Program-made: the position numbers and the translations under genes | In this document: positions 41,472 through 50,367 of the stretch, one piece after another | Position numbering within the stretch: position 1 is the stretch's first letter | Layout of the letters: each line of letters opens with the position of its first letter | NCBI RefSeq assembly: GCF_025376885.1 | Contig: NZ_JAHUBR010000001.1 | Coordinates: forward strand, 1,922,001 to 1,986,000 | DNA: 64,000 nucleotides | DNA from: Pseudoruegeria sp. SHC-113 | GTDB taxonomy: Bacteria > Pseudomonadota > Alphaproteobacteria > Rhodobacterales > Rhodobacteraceae | Direction of reading: 5' to 3' | Notes under the pieces: generated by a model | Databases searched by the model: none | What the model saw: the letters and a program-made list of their open reading frames with translations, nothing else | Told to the model about the DNA's origin: nothing

Positions 41472-44050
41472 TGCGGAACAGGATCCTCGCGCTCTGCTTC
41501 GCGGCATGCGCCGCACTGGCCGCTCCTTTAGCGGCTCAGGACGCCACGGCGGAGGATCCCACGCTCACCGCAGCAGGTGACACCGCCGTTGCCGAAGCTG
41601 GCGCGGCGGTCGGTCAGGCGATTGGCCTCGAAACGGCACCTGACCCGAAAGAGGAACTTCTCGAGAAACTTCAGGCGGATCTCGCGGAGGGCGGGCCGGA
41701 TTACGACGCCTGGTTCAAGACGGTCGAACGGGCGCAGGAGGCCATCGAGAACAACCGGGCCTCCGACGCCGCCATGGAGGATCTGCGCGGGCAAGTCGTG
41801 GAATGGCGCAGCATCTTTGAGCAGGCGCAAGGGGTCAACGCCGCCCGGATCCGCACGCTTCAGGCCCAGATCGATGCGCTGGGGCCGCTTCCGGAGTCCG
41901 GCGAAGAGCCGGCCAATATCGCCGAACGCCGCGAAGAGCTGACCACCCGCATGGCGGTGCTGCGCGAGCCGGTGATCGAGGCGGAAGAAGCCTTCCTGCT
42001 GGCCGATGGTATCATCCGCGAGATCGACTCGCTGCTGCGCGAACGCCAGTCCGAGCGATTTTTCGAGCGTGGCCCGAGCCCGCTGAACCCGGCAAGCTGG
42101 GTCGCCGGGGGCGAGGCCGTGGAGCGGATGTTCTATCCGGTCTGGACGGAGATCCAATCGGCCTATGCGGTGGAACGGCAATCCCAGCAGCTGCGCCGTC
42201 ACTTGCCGGAAACGCTCTTTTTCCTTGCGCTTGGCCTGATCTTCACGGTGCGGGGCAGGCGGCTGATGGTGCGCATGGCGCTTGCCGTGCAGGGCGAAGA
42301 TCCTTCACCGGCGCGTTGGATCCTGGCCTTCATCGTCTCGCTCGGGCAGGTGCTTGTGCCGACTCTGGGCATCGGCCTTCTGGTGCAGGCGGCCTATAGC
42401 ACCCAGCTCGTGGGGCTGCACACCGATGCGGCGCTGTCCTCCGTGGCCAGCATGGGCTTTGCCTTCTACGTGGCCAGCTGGCTTGGCTCCAACATCTTCC
42501 CCAAACGCGGGGCAGGCGGGCGCTTCCTGATCCTGACCCCGGCCCAATGCGCACAGGGCCGCTGGTTCTCCGCCGCCCTTGGCCTGACCTTCGGCATCTA
42601 CTCGCTGATCGTGGGGATGATCCAGTTTCAGGACATCCCGGCCTCCTCCAAATCCGGCGTCGCCTTCCCGCTGATCATCACGGCAGCGGTGCTGCTGATG
42701 CGGGTGGCGCAGCTCATGGTCATCCACGCGCGCAACGTGGCCGAAGACGGCGAGAGCATGACCGTCTTCAACAACCCGAGCTACCTCTTTGGCCGCGCCA
42801 CCATGGCGCTGGCGGTGGCCGGGCCGGTTCTGGCGGCCATCGGCTATTACAACGCGGCCGTGTCGATCGTCTTCCCCACGATTGCCTCGCTTGCGCTGAT
42901 CGGCTTCATCGCTCTGATCCAGCGCCTGTTCCGCGAGGCCTTCGCGCTGGCCACCGGCGACAAGGATCGCGTGCAGAACGCGCTGGCGCCGGTGATCCTG
43001 AACATTTTCATCATCCTGCTCAGCCTGCCGGTTTTCGCGCTGACATGGGGCGCGCGCTGGACGGACATCACCGAGGCCTGGAAAAAGTTCCAGGACGGTT
43101 ACGCCTTTGGCGACGTGCGCATCTCGCCCACCGATCTGATCCTCTTCTTCGTCGTCTTCGCCATCGGCTACACTGTCACGCGGCTGGTACAGAGCGCGCT
43201 GCGCACCACGGTTCTGCCGCGCACCAAGATGGACGTGGGCGGCCAGCATGCCGTTGTGGCCGCCGTAGGCTACGTGGGCCTCGGCCTTGCCGCGCTGGTG
43301 GCCGTGACAAGCGCGGGCATCGATCTTTCGGCCTTCGCGCTGGTGGCCGGGGCGCTCTCGGTCGGCATCGGCTTCGGCCTGCAGACCATAGTGTCAAACT
43401 TCGTGTCCGGGCTGATCCTGCTGGCGGAACGCCCGATCTCGGAAGGCGACTGGATCGAGGTCAACGGCCAGATGGGTTACGTGCGCGACATTTCCGTGCG
43501 CGCCACGCGGATCGAGACTTTCGACCGCACCGATGTGATCATACCCAATGCCGATCTCGTGTCCGGCGTGGTGACGAACTGGACACGCGGCAACCTGACG
43601 GGGCGGCTGATCGTGCCGGTGGGCGTGGCCTATGGCAGCGACACCAAACATGTGGAAACGGTCCTGCGCGAGATCGCCAATGCTCACCCGATGGTGATCG
43701 CCAACCCGCCGCCCTCGGTGCTGTTTCGCAATTTCGGCGCCGACGCGCTGGAATTCGAGATCCGTTGTTTCCTGCGCGACGTGAACTGGAAGCTTGCGGT
43801 GCAATCGGACATGAACCACGAAATCGCGCGGCGCTTCTCCGAAGAAGGCTTCGAGATCCCCTTCGCGCAGCGCGATGTCTGGCTGCGCAACCCCGAAACC
43901 CTGCCGGGCGCGGCCCCCGCACGGCCTGCGAAATCGACGCCGGTGACGGCCAACACCGCCCCGCGCGCGCCGGATACGTCGCCTTCCGATGTGCTGCGCG
44001 AAACGCCCGACCTGCCGCCGCCTGACGAGGATGAGTCCGGCGGATCGTGA
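41471..44050 (+). CDS. Large MscS-type mechanosensitive channel, DUF3772
   Basis: An 859-residue channel. A signal peptide (ALCFAACAALAAPLAAQD) is followed by a periplasmic helical DUF3772 region (about 50-240) with coiled-coil character. About ten membrane helices follow between 250 and 660. The MscS pore domain has LSVGIGFGLQTIVSNFVSGL near 638-657 and the beta domain (ISEGDWIEVNGQMGYVRDIS, RIETFDRTDVIIPNADLVSG). The tail is Pro/Asp-rich. It begins in the cysK stop codon. It presumably releases solutes on hypo-osmotic stress from the inner membrane. Confidence 0.92.
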   Translation: MRNRILALCFAACAALAAPLAAQDATAEDPTLTAAGDTAVAEAGAAVGQAIGLETAPDPKEELLEKLQADLAEGGPDYDAWFKTVERAQEAIENNRASDAAMEDLRGQVVEWRSIFEQAQGVNAARIRTLQAQIDALGPLPESGEEPANIAERREELTTRMAVLREPVIEAEEAFLLADGIIREIDSLLRERQSERFFERGPSPLNPASWVAGGEAVERMFYPVWTEIQSAYAVERQSQQLRRHLPETLFFLALGLIFTVRGRRLMVRMALAVQGEDPSPARWILAFIVSLGQVLVPTLGIGLLVQAAYSTQLVGLHTDAALSSVASMGFAFYVASWLGSNIFPKRGAGGRFLILTPAQCAQGRWFSAALGLTFGIYSLIVGMIQFQDIPASSKSGVAFPLIITAAVLLMRVAQLMVIHARNVAEDGESMTVFNNPSYLFGRATMALAVAGPVLAAIGYYNAAVSIVFPTIASLALIGFIALIQRLFREAFALATGDKDRVQNALAPVILNIFIILLSLPVFALTWGARWTDITEAWKKFQDGYAFGDVRISPTDLILFFVVFAIGYTVTRLVQSALRTTVLPRTKMDVGGQHAVVAAVGYVGLGLAALVAVTSAGIDLSAFALVAGALSVGIGFGLQTIVSNFVSGLILLAERPISEGDWIEVNGQMGYVRDISVRATRIETFDRTDVIIPNADLVSGVVTNWTRGNLTGRLIVPVGVAYGSDTKHVETVLREIANAHPMVIANPPPSVLFRNFGADALEFEIRCFLRDVNWKLAVQSDMNHEIARRFSEEGFEIPFAQRDVWLRNPETLPGAAPARPAKSTPVTANTAPRAPDTSPSDVLRETPDLPPPDEDESGGS

Positions 44051-44074
44051 GATCGTGAGAGGAGATGCCCTGAC

Positions 44075-44800
44075 ATGACCACCACCCGCGCGCTGTTCAC
44101 AGAGAACGCCTATCACAACCTGCTGCCGGGCCGCGTGATCGCCCATACGCCCGAAGGCGGCGTGGTGCTGGAGGCGAGTGTGTTCTACCCCACAGGGGGC
44201 GGGCAGCCGGGTGATAGCGGGCGGCTCGAATGGCAGGGCGGCGCGCTTGAGATCGCGACAACGGTGAAGGGCGAGGCCGGTGCCATCGTGCTGGTGCCCG
44301 GAGAGCCGAGCCCGCTGCCGCCGGTGGGCAGCGAGGTGCTGCAGCGGCTCGACTGGGATCGCCGCCACCGCCACATGCGCATCCACACCGCGCTGCACCT
44401 GCTGTCGGTGGTGATCCCGCTCCCCGTCTCGGGCGGGGCGATCACGGCGGAGAAGGGTCGGCTTGATTTCGACATGCCCGACGCGCCGCAAGACAAGGAC
44501 GCGCTGCAGGCCGCGCTCAACGCGCTGATCGTGCAGGATCTACCGGTGAGCGAGACCTGGATCACCGATGCCGAACTGGCCGCGAATCCGGGTCTTGTGA
44601 AAACCATGTCCGTGATGCCGCCCTCAGGCGCGGGCCATGTGCGGCTGGTGCGGATCGGGGTAGGGGAGCAGCAGGTGGATCTGCAACCCTGCGGCGGCAC
44701 CCATGTGGCCAGCACAGGTGAAATCGGCCCGGTGCGGCTTGGAAAGATCGAGAAAAAAGGTCGCCAGAACAGGCGCGTGACCCTGTTTCTGGAGGCATGA
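44075..44800 (+). CDS. Alanyl-tRNA editing protein, AlaX-like
   Basis: A 241-residue free-standing relative of the AlaRS editing domain that hydrolyses mischarged Ser- or Gly-tRNA(Ala). The zinc-binding residues are the two histidines in HMRIHTALHLLS (HxxxH) and the Cys/His in QPCGGTHVAST (CxxxH). The N-terminal FYPTGGGQPGDSGRL segment is typical of longer AlaX forms. GAGAGGAGAT precedes the ATG. It sits just before a tRNA-Ser gene, perhaps by chance. Confidence 0.92.
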   Translation: MTTTRALFTENAYHNLLPGRVIAHTPEGGVVLEASVFYPTGGGQPGDSGRLEWQGGALEIATTVKGEAGAIVLVPGEPSPLPPVGSEVLQRLDWDRRHRHMRIHTALHLLSVVIPLPVSGGAITAEKGRLDFDMPDAPQDKDALQAALNALIVQDLPVSETWITDAELAANPGLVKTMSVMPPSGAGHVRLVRIGVGEQQVDLQPCGGTHVASTGEIGPVRLGKIEKKGRQNRRVTLFLEA

Positions 44801-44828
44801 TCCTGGGTGGGAATGCCTTGGGGTAAGA

Positions 44829-44883
44829 GGCTGAAAAAAATGGCTCAGCCCCCCTTGCATCCCCGCCGCGATTGAGGGTAAAC
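44829..44883 (+). promoter_or_regulatory. Hairpin after AlaX-like gene and probable tRNA-Ser promoter
   Basis: GGCTGA (44829-44834) pairs with TCAGCC (44845-44850), a weak terminator-like hairpin. TTGCAT at 44855-44860 and GTAAAC at 44878-44883, 17 bases apart, then lie about 10 bases ahead of the tRNA. Confidence 0.45.
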
Positions 44884-44893
44884 CCCGCGCAAC

Positions 44894-44983
44894 GGAGAGG
44901 TGGCCGAGTGGTCGAAGGCGCACGCCTGGAAAGTGTGTAGGCGGGAAACCGTCTCCAGGGTTCGAATCCCTGTCTCTCCGCCA
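44894..44983 (+). tRNA. tRNA-Ser (GGA)
   Basis: A 90-base class II tRNA. The acceptor stem GGAGAGG pairs with TCTCTCC; the D-arm is GTGGCCGAGTGGTCGAAGGC; the anticodon loop is CTGGAAA with anticodon GGA. A long variable arm follows, then T-arm GGGTTCGAATCCC, discriminator G and encoded CCA. Confidence 0.97.
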
Positions 44984-45024
44984 TTTACCCAAATTTGATC
45001 GAGCAGCGCGCTTTTAAGGCGCGT

Positions 45025-45786
45025 TCAGGTTTTGCCCATCCAGCCCAGTGTCGCTTCGGTGCTCCCGCCCGGTTTGTATTCCGCACCCAGCGGGGCTGTG
45101 TGGCCGAGCGCGGCGATTTGCTCGAACACAAAAGGATAATGCACTTCGCCCACATCGGGCCGGCCCCGCGCAGGGACGCCAGCGAACTGGATGTGGCCGA
45201 TGATCGGCAGGAGGCGCTTGAGTCGGTTGGTCAGATCACCTTCAGAAAGCTGTACGTGGTAGCAGTCAAACATCAGCTTCAGGTTTTCCGCCCCCACCTG
45301 CGCGATCAGGGCTTCGGCTTGCGTGGTGGTGGAGAGGAAATAGCCCGGCGCATCATAGCCGTTCAGCGGCTCGATCAGAATGGTGAGGCCCTTCGGGGCG
45401 GCTTGGGAGCAGGCGTAGGCGAGATTGGCCACGAAGGCGTCATGGGCTTTTTCGCCCGAGGCAAAGCCGGCCATCACGTGGATATTGGGCACGCCGAGCG
45501 CCACGGCCCAGTCGATGGCCTCATCGATGGCAGCGCGGGCGTCTGCCTCGCGGCCCGGGAGCGCCGAAAGCCCATTTTCACCCGCCGCCACATCGCCGCG
45601 CCGGGTGTTGAGCCCCAGCATTGGCAGGCGGGTTTCATTCAGCGCGGACCGAACGGCGGCGCGGTCCTGGTCGTAGGGCCAGTGGCATTCCACCGCGTCA
45701 AACCCGGCGGCTTTCGCGGCGCGGATGGCGTCAGGCAACGGCAGTTCGGCCCAGAGGAAGCCGAGGTTGGCGGAAAAGCGCGTCAT
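45025..45786 (-). CDS. Hydroxypyruvate isomerase family TIM-barrel protein
   Basis: A 253-residue protein of the hydroxypyruvate isomerase (Hyi/OtnI) family. The N-terminus TRFSANLGFLWAELPLPDAIRAAKAAGFDAVE and the metal-site segments LIEPLNGYDAPGYFL (Glu), LMFDCYHVQ (Asp, His) and the late GHIQFAGVPARGRP are family features. The start overlaps the next minus-strand gene by 4 bases, so it is the second gene of a pair with a 3-hydroxyacid dehydrogenase. Such pairs act in glyoxylate or four-carbon acid sugar breakdown (OtnI with LtnD/OtnD); the kinase and aldolase partners are not present here. Confidence 0.88.
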   Translation of the reverse strand: MTRFSANLGFLWAELPLPDAIRAAKAAGFDAVECHWPYDQDRAAVRSALNETRLPMLGLNTRRGDVAAGENGLSALPGREADARAAIDEAIDWAVALGVPNIHVMAGFASGEKAHDAFVANLAYACSQAAPKGLTILIEPLNGYDAPGYFLSTTTQAEALIAQVGAENLKLMFDCYHVQLSEGDLTNRLKRLLPIIGHIQFAGVPARGRPDVGEVHYPFVFEQIAALGHTAPLGAEYKPGGSTEATLGWMGKT

Positions 45787-46682
45787 GCGTCCTCTCCCGG
45801 TAGGGTGAGCTGCGCGTTGCGGGCATAGACCTTGGCCACGGCCGCATCGTCTTCGCCGCCCAATCCCATGCCGGCTGCTGCAAGGAACTGCTGGAGCGCG
45901 GCGGCGGTAATCGGCGCGCTGAAGCGGGCGTCGCGGGCGATGTCGAGCACGATCCCGAGATCCTTAGGCCAGATGTTGACGGCGGAGTGGGGCGTGTAGT
46001 CGCCGTCCACGATATGGGGCGCGCGGTTTTCCAGCATCCAGCTGGAGCCAGCGCACTTCGGGATCACCTCCATGAATTTCTCGGGGCTCACCCCCTGCGT
46101 CATGCCGAAGGTCAGCGCCTCGGCCATGGTGGCGATGTGGACCCCGGCCAGAAGCTGGTTCACCGCTTTCATCGCGCTGCCCGCACCGGCGGCCTCGCCC
46201 AGTTCAAACACCGTTTCCGCCATTGCCGAAAGCGCGGGGCGCGCGGCGGCGAAGGCCTCCGCCGTGCCCGAGGCCATGATGGAGAGCTTGCCCTGCGCCG
46301 CCTTTACGGCCCCGCCGGAGATCGGCGCGTCGAGGTAATGCACGCCGTGCTCCGCACAGCGGGCCGCCATGGCGCGGGCGAAGGCGGGCGGCACCGTGGC
46401 GCAGGCGATCACCACCGCGCCGGGGCGCATGGCGGCCACGATCCCGGTCTCGCCGAACAGCACCTCTTCCGTTTGCGCCGCGTTCAGTACCACCACGACA
46501 ACTGCATCCAGCGCGCCCGCGTGATCGGCCAGAGCGCTGGCCTCGCCGCCGTCCGCGCGGAACCGCTCGGCCTGTGCGGCGTTCACATCGGTGCCCCATG
46601 TGCGGTGCCCGGCGCGCAGCACGGAAGACGCGATTCCGTAGCCCATGGAGCCAAGCCCGATCACTGCAATCTGTTGTGCCAT
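45783..46682 (-). CDS. 3-hydroxyisobutyrate dehydrogenase family oxidoreductase (LtnD-like)
   Basis: A 299-residue NAD-dependent beta-hydroxyacid dehydrogenase. It has AVIGLGSMGYGIASSVLRAG at residues 5-24, the substrate loop DAPISGGAVKAAQGKLSIM and the catalytic lysine in GAGSAMKAVNQLL. The frame is open far upstream, but ATG 46682 has a good GAGGG and starts at the Rossmann strand. Its pairing with a hydroxypyruvate-isomerase-like gene suggests L-threonate or a related sugar acid rather than valine metabolism, which MmsB covers at 2458. It is divergent from the AGE-type gene. Confidence 0.88.
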   Translation of the reverse strand: MAQQIAVIGLGSMGYGIASSVLRAGHRTWGTDVNAAQAERFRADGGEASALADHAGALDAVVVVVLNAAQTEEVLFGETGIVAAMRPGAVVIACATVPPAFARAMAARCAEHGVHYLDAPISGGAVKAAQGKLSIMASGTAEAFAAARPALSAMAETVFELGEAAGAGSAMKAVNQLLAGVHIATMAEALTFGMTQGVSPEKFMEVIPKCAGSSWMLENRAPHIVDGDYTPHSAVNIWPKDLGIVLDIARDARFSAPITAAALQQFLAAAGMGLGGEDDAAVAKVYARNAQLTLPGEDA

Positions 46683-46863
46683 TCTATCCCTCGCTGAAAA
46701 GTCCGCCCACCGGGGCTTTGACTCCCAGAGTATCGCGCCGCGCGGCGCTGGCAATCGCAACATGGCCCTTTTCGCGCGTAAAAGATTGCAGGCTGGCGCG
46801 CGGATTGATAGCGGTAACGCAAACGCGCCATGCCCCGGCGTCACCCGGATTTCAGGAGGCCCC

Positions 46864-48120
46864 ATGTCTGCCAGTTCCACGCCCGTTACCGCCCCCGGCG
46901 ACAGTGCTTCCCAAACGCCCTGGCGCGCCAGCGAGGCCCACCGCGCCTTCCTCAAGGCCGACGCGCTGCGGCAGTACGATTTCTTCCGGGCGAGCCTCGG
47001 GCAAGGCGCGGGATTTCACGTGCTGGGGGTGGACGGCGCTCCGCTGGCAAGCGCAAAGCAGGAGTTGCACACCACCACACGGCTCGTCCATTCCTACGCG
47101 CTCGGCCATCTTGCGGGCCTTTCGGGGGCCACGGCGCTGGTGGATCAGGGCATGGCCTACCTGTGGTCCCACCACCGAGACGCCGATCACGGGGGCTACC
47201 TCTGGGCGTTGGAGGGCGAGGGCATCGCAGACGCGCGCAAGCTCGCCTATGGCCATGTCTTCGTGCTGCTCGCCGCTTCGAGCGCCAAGGCGGCGGGACA
47301 TGAGGATGCCGACAGGCTTCTGACGGATGTGGACGGCGTGCTGGATGCGCACTTCTGGGAGGAAGAAAACGGCCTCTTCTGCGATGAGTACAACCGCGAT
47401 TTTACGCCGTTTTCCACCTATCGCGGCATGAACGCTAATATGCACGGCGTGGAGGCCTTGCTCGGCGCTTTTGAGGCCACGGGGCGGGAGAAGTTCTTGG
47501 CCCGCGCGGGCCGGATCCTTGATTTCTTCCTTCGCCGGATTGCGCCTGCGCATGATTATCGGCTGCCCGAGCATTACACCGCTCACTGGCAGGTCGATCC
47601 TGATTACGCGGGCGATCCGATGTTCCGCCCCGCGGGCACCACGCCGGGGCATTCCTTCGAGTTGGCCCGGCTTCTGCTGCAGCATTGGGATTTGTCGGGC
47701 CGTGCGCAGGATGACAGCCTCAGCATCGCGCGCGCGCTCACCTATCGCGCGTTACAGGACGCATGGGACAATGAGAACGGCGGCCTCTTCTACACGCTGA
47801 AAGCGGGCGGTGCGCCAGATATTCGCAGCCGCTACTGGTGGCCCGTGACAGAAGCCATCGGCGCGTTGGCGGCGCTGCAGAAGGCCGATCCGCAACCAGA
47901 GGATGAAGACTGGTACCGCAAGCTCTGGGTGTTTGCGTCTGAAGCTTTCATCGACCCCACCCACGGTGGCTGGTTCCCGGAGGTGGCGGTGAACGGCCGC
48001 GCTCCGGAAACGCAATTTGCCGGCAAGCCCGACATTTATCACGCGGTGCAGGCCGATCTTCTGCCGCTGCTGCCGGGGCTTTCCGGGGCTTATGGCGAGA
48101 TCCGAGGGCTCCTAGCTTAA
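46864..48120 (+). CDS. AGE family sugar epimerase/isomerase
   Basis: A 418-residue N-acylglucosamine 2-epimerase superfamily protein with an (alpha/alpha)6-barrel. Family blocks are FSTYRGMNANMHGVEALLGAF near 180-200, GHSFELARLLLQ near 265 and the late YWWPVTEAIGALAAL. Members include mannose, cellobiose and sulfoquinovose isomerases; the sequence alone does not separate these. ATG 46864 has CAGGAGG upstream. It is divergent from the LtnD-like/Hyi-like pair, so a carbohydrate context is plausible. Confidence 0.88.
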   Translation: MSASSTPVTAPGDSASQTPWRASEAHRAFLKADALRQYDFFRASLGQGAGFHVLGVDGAPLASAKQELHTTTRLVHSYALGHLAGLSGATALVDQGMAYLWSHHRDADHGGYLWALEGEGIADARKLAYGHVFVLLAASSAKAAGHEDADRLLTDVDGVLDAHFWEEENGLFCDEYNRDFTPFSTYRGMNANMHGVEALLGAFEATGREKFLARAGRILDFFLRRIAPAHDYRLPEHYTAHWQVDPDYAGDPMFRPAGTTPGHSFELARLLLQHWDLSGRAQDDSLSIARALTYRALQDAWDNENGGLFYTLKAGGAPDIRSRYWWPVTEAIGALAALQKADPQPEDEDWYRKLWVFASEAFIDPTHGGWFPEVAVNGRAPETQFAGKPDIYHAVQADLLPLLPGLSGAYGEIRGLLA

Positions 48121-48129
48121 GCGCTGCGC

Positions 48130-48381
48130 CTATTCGAGGGCCGACAGGCCGCTCGTGTCCATATCGGCAACGGCGTCATTGGCAATGCGGTCAAAATCCT
48201 GAGATTTCTTCACGTCTTCGTTGACCTCTTCGGCGAGGATTGCGGCCGAGGCTGCTGTCGAGGCCGCACGCACTTCGTTTTCGCTCACGTCGCAAGCGGA
48301 GAGGGCCGCAAAGCCGATCAGCGCCACCCACGGCACCCGTTGTGCTGTGGTGGCCAAAGTTTTGATTTTCGATACACGCAT
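48130..48381 (-). CDS. Small putative lipoprotein
   Basis: An 83-residue protein of no known family. The N-terminus is basic, then hydrophobic (VPWVALIGFAALSAC) and ends in a lipobox LSAC with the lipid-acceptor Cys at about residue 30. The mature part is short, acidic and alanine-rich (DVSENEVRAASTAASAAILA). ATG 48381 with AGGA upstream is preferred over one 23 codons earlier. It is convergent with the AGE gene, 9 bases away. Confidence 0.7.
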   Translation of the reverse strand: MRVSKIKTLATTAQRVPWVALIGFAALSACDVSENEVRAASTAASAAILAEEVNEDVKKSQDFDRIANDAVADMDTSGLSALE

Positions 48382-48439
48382 TACCAATTCCTGTCGCTTT
48401 GAGAGTAACAGGGAGAACGTAACACGAACATGTTCATTG

Positions 48440-49357
48440 TCATCTCCCAATTTCGGATTGACCTAACGTAAGCGCGTCCCGCAGGAAATCGATCATCACC
48501 CGCACCTTGAGCGGCAGAAACGCCCGGCTCGGGTAGAGCGCCCAGGCGCCGGTGTCAAAGCTCGTCGCGGTGCAGTCGAGATCGGGGAAGAGCGATACCA
48601 AACGCCCTGCCGCCAGATCCCGCGCCACCAGCCAATCGGCCAGTAGCACGGGGCCGAGCCCGTCCACCGCCGCCTGCCGCAGCGATAGCCCGTTGGCTAT
48701 GACAAAGTATCCTGAAACCGGCACCTCGAAGCTGCGGCCGTCGGCCGCGCGGAAACGCCAGCGGTTGCGGTATTCGGGCAGCGCCAGCCGCAGGCAGGGG
48801 TGATGGGCCAGATCCTCGGGGTGGGCGATGGGTCCGTGTTGCGCCAGATAGCTGGGCGCGGCGCAGACCAGATAGCGGGTGCGCAAGAGCCGGGTGGAAA
48901 TCAGGTCGCCGCTGGGGGCGGCGGCCAGCCGGATCGCCAGATCGATGCCGCCTGCGATCAGATCGAGGTTCGTATCCGTGGGCAACAATTCCACCGAAAC
49001 CTCCGGGTAGCGCGCCCGGAACGCGCCCAGATGCGGCACCACGCACTCATGGGCGAAGGCAACAGAAGCCGTCATCCGCAGGGTACCCGAAGGTTTGCGC
49101 GTGGCCTGCGCTGCCGCTTCGCGAGCGTGGTCAAATTCTTCCAGCAGCGGCGCGATGCGGCTCAGGTAGACCGCGCCTTCCTCGGTGAGCGCAAGGGCGC
49201 GCGTGGTGCGCTGGAACAGGCGCAGGCCGAGGGTGGCTTCCGCCGTGCCGACGGCGCGGGACACCGACGATGGATCGAGGTTCAATACCCGCGCGACGGC
49301 GGCGAAACTGCCGTGTTGCGCGACAAGGGCGAGGGTTTTCAGGGTTGCGATATCCAT
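48440..49357 (-). CDS. LysR family regulator, divergent to SDR gene
   Basis: A 305-residue LysR-type regulator. The helix-turn-helix is in MDIATLKTLALVAQHGSFAAVARVLNLDPSSVSRAVGTAE and the effector domain begins near residue 90. It is divergent from the short-chain dehydrogenase gene at 49580 across 222 bases, which is the common layout for a LysR protein controlling its neighbour. The effector is unknown. Confidence 0.92.
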   Translation of the reverse strand: MDIATLKTLALVAQHGSFAAVARVLNLDPSSVSRAVGTAEATLGLRLFQRTTRALALTEEGAVYLSRIAPLLEEFDHAREAAAQATRKPSGTLRMTASVAFAHECVVPHLGAFRARYPEVSVELLPTDTNLDLIAGGIDLAIRLAAAPSGDLISTRLLRTRYLVCAAPSYLAQHGPIAHPEDLAHHPCLRLALPEYRNRWRFRAADGRSFEVPVSGYFVIANGLSLRQAAVDGLGPVLLADWLVARDLAAGRLVSLFPDLDCTATSFDTGAWALYPSRAFLPLKVRVMIDFLRDALTLGQSEIGR

Positions 49358-49579
49358 TAATGCACTATGCGCAATTCATACGCAAATAGAAGCGCTTTCG
49401 ATTCCATTTCCTCTCGTGAAGCGCGGATTTTTGATCGAAATAGGCCTGAAAATACTAAAACAACAGGCCGGATACATTCATGCGCATTGCGCACGATACC
49501 CCTGCTCACAAGTGGATTTTTCCCCGCCACGCGGTCCGCCATGGTGCCTCCATCGCAATTCATGCAAACGGAGAAACCC
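49358..49579. promoter_or_regulatory. Divergent LysR/SDR control region
   Basis: AT-richer than its flanks. It contains TGCGCATTGCGCA at 49481-49493, a near-palindrome with the T-N11-A form typical of LysR sites. A related TGCGCAATTCATACGCA lies at 49368-49384, next to the regulator start. Binding by the adjacent LysR protein is inferred. Confidence 0.5.
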
Positions 49580-50305
49580 ATGAAACTGCAAAACGCGACC
49601 CTACTTATCACCGGCGCAAACCGGGGCGTGGGCAAAGCCTATGTGGAGGAGGCGCTGGCCCGCGGTGCGGCGAAGATCTACGCCGCCGCGCGCGATCCCG
49701 AAACCCTCGGCCCCGTCGTGGCGCTGGACCCTGAGCGCGTGGTGCCGATCCGGCTCGACATCACCGATGCCGCGCAGATCGCGGACGCCGCACGCACCGC
49801 AAACGACGTGACCCTGTTGATCAACAACGCAGGCGTATTGAGCTTTGGCGGCGCGCTCGACGTGGCCCAAAGCGCAATCGACCGCGACATGGCCGTCAAC
49901 CACAACGGGCTGCGCGACATGACCCGCGCCTTTGCCCCGGTGATCGAGGTCAATGGCGGCGGCGCGGTGGTGAACATGCTCTCGCTTCTGAGCTTCCTCG
50001 CCGCGCCCGGCTTCTCGGCCTACAACGCCTCCAAGGCGGCGGCGTGGTCCATGGCGATGTCCCTGCGCGCCTACCTGCGCCCGCGCGGCGTGCTGGTGGT
50101 GAACGCCTTCCCCGGCGGGATCGATACCGAAATGCTCGCCGGGATCGAGGGCCCAAAGGACACAGCCCAGGCCGTGGCAAGCGCGGTGCTCGACGGGCTG
50201 GAAGCGGGGGAGGAGGACGTTTACCCGGCGACGGCGGCGGATGTTTATGCCGGCTGGCGGGCCGATCAGAAAGGGCTGGAGGCCGCCTTCGCCGCGATGA
50301 TGTAG
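49580..50305 (+). CDS. Short-chain dehydrogenase/reductase
   Basis: A 241-residue SDR. It has TGANRGVGKAYVEEAL at residues 9-24, NNAGVLSF near 80 and the catalytic YNASK near 148, with Ser in NMLSLLSFLAAPGFS. The frame is open 71 codons upstream; ATG 49580 with GGAGA is chosen because the Rossmann strand starts there. It is probably controlled by the divergent LysR protein. Substrate unknown. Confidence 0.92.
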   Translation: MKLQNATLLITGANRGVGKAYVEEALARGAAKIYAAARDPETLGPVVALDPERVVPIRLDITDAAQIADAARTANDVTLLINNAGVLSFGGALDVAQSAIDRDMAVNHNGLRDMTRAFAPVIEVNGGGAVVNMLSLLSFLAAPGFSAYNASKAAAWSMAMSLRAYLRPRGVLVVNAFPGGIDTEMLAGIEGPKDTAQAVASAVLDGLEAGEEDVYPATAADVYAGWRADQKGLEAAFAAMM

Positions 50306-50309
50306 CCTG

Positions 50310-50345
50310 AAAACGAAAACGGCGCCCCGCGTGGGGGCGCCGTAA
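50310..50345. terminator. Bidirectional terminator between SDR and acnB genes
   Basis: A GGCGCCCC...GGGGCGCC hairpin (50321-50341) flanked by AAAACGAAAAC on the plus side, which reads as GTTTTCGTTTT after the hairpin on the minus strand. It best serves acnB and lies between convergent genes. Confidence 0.85.
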
Positions 50346-50367
50346 TCCATCTAGCGATTTACCGCGA

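Noticed and set aside
44562-44992. Open frames over tRNA-Ser (GGA) containing RDSNPG-like text
   Set aside because: This is the well-known artefact of translating tRNA-Ser genes in the antisense direction.
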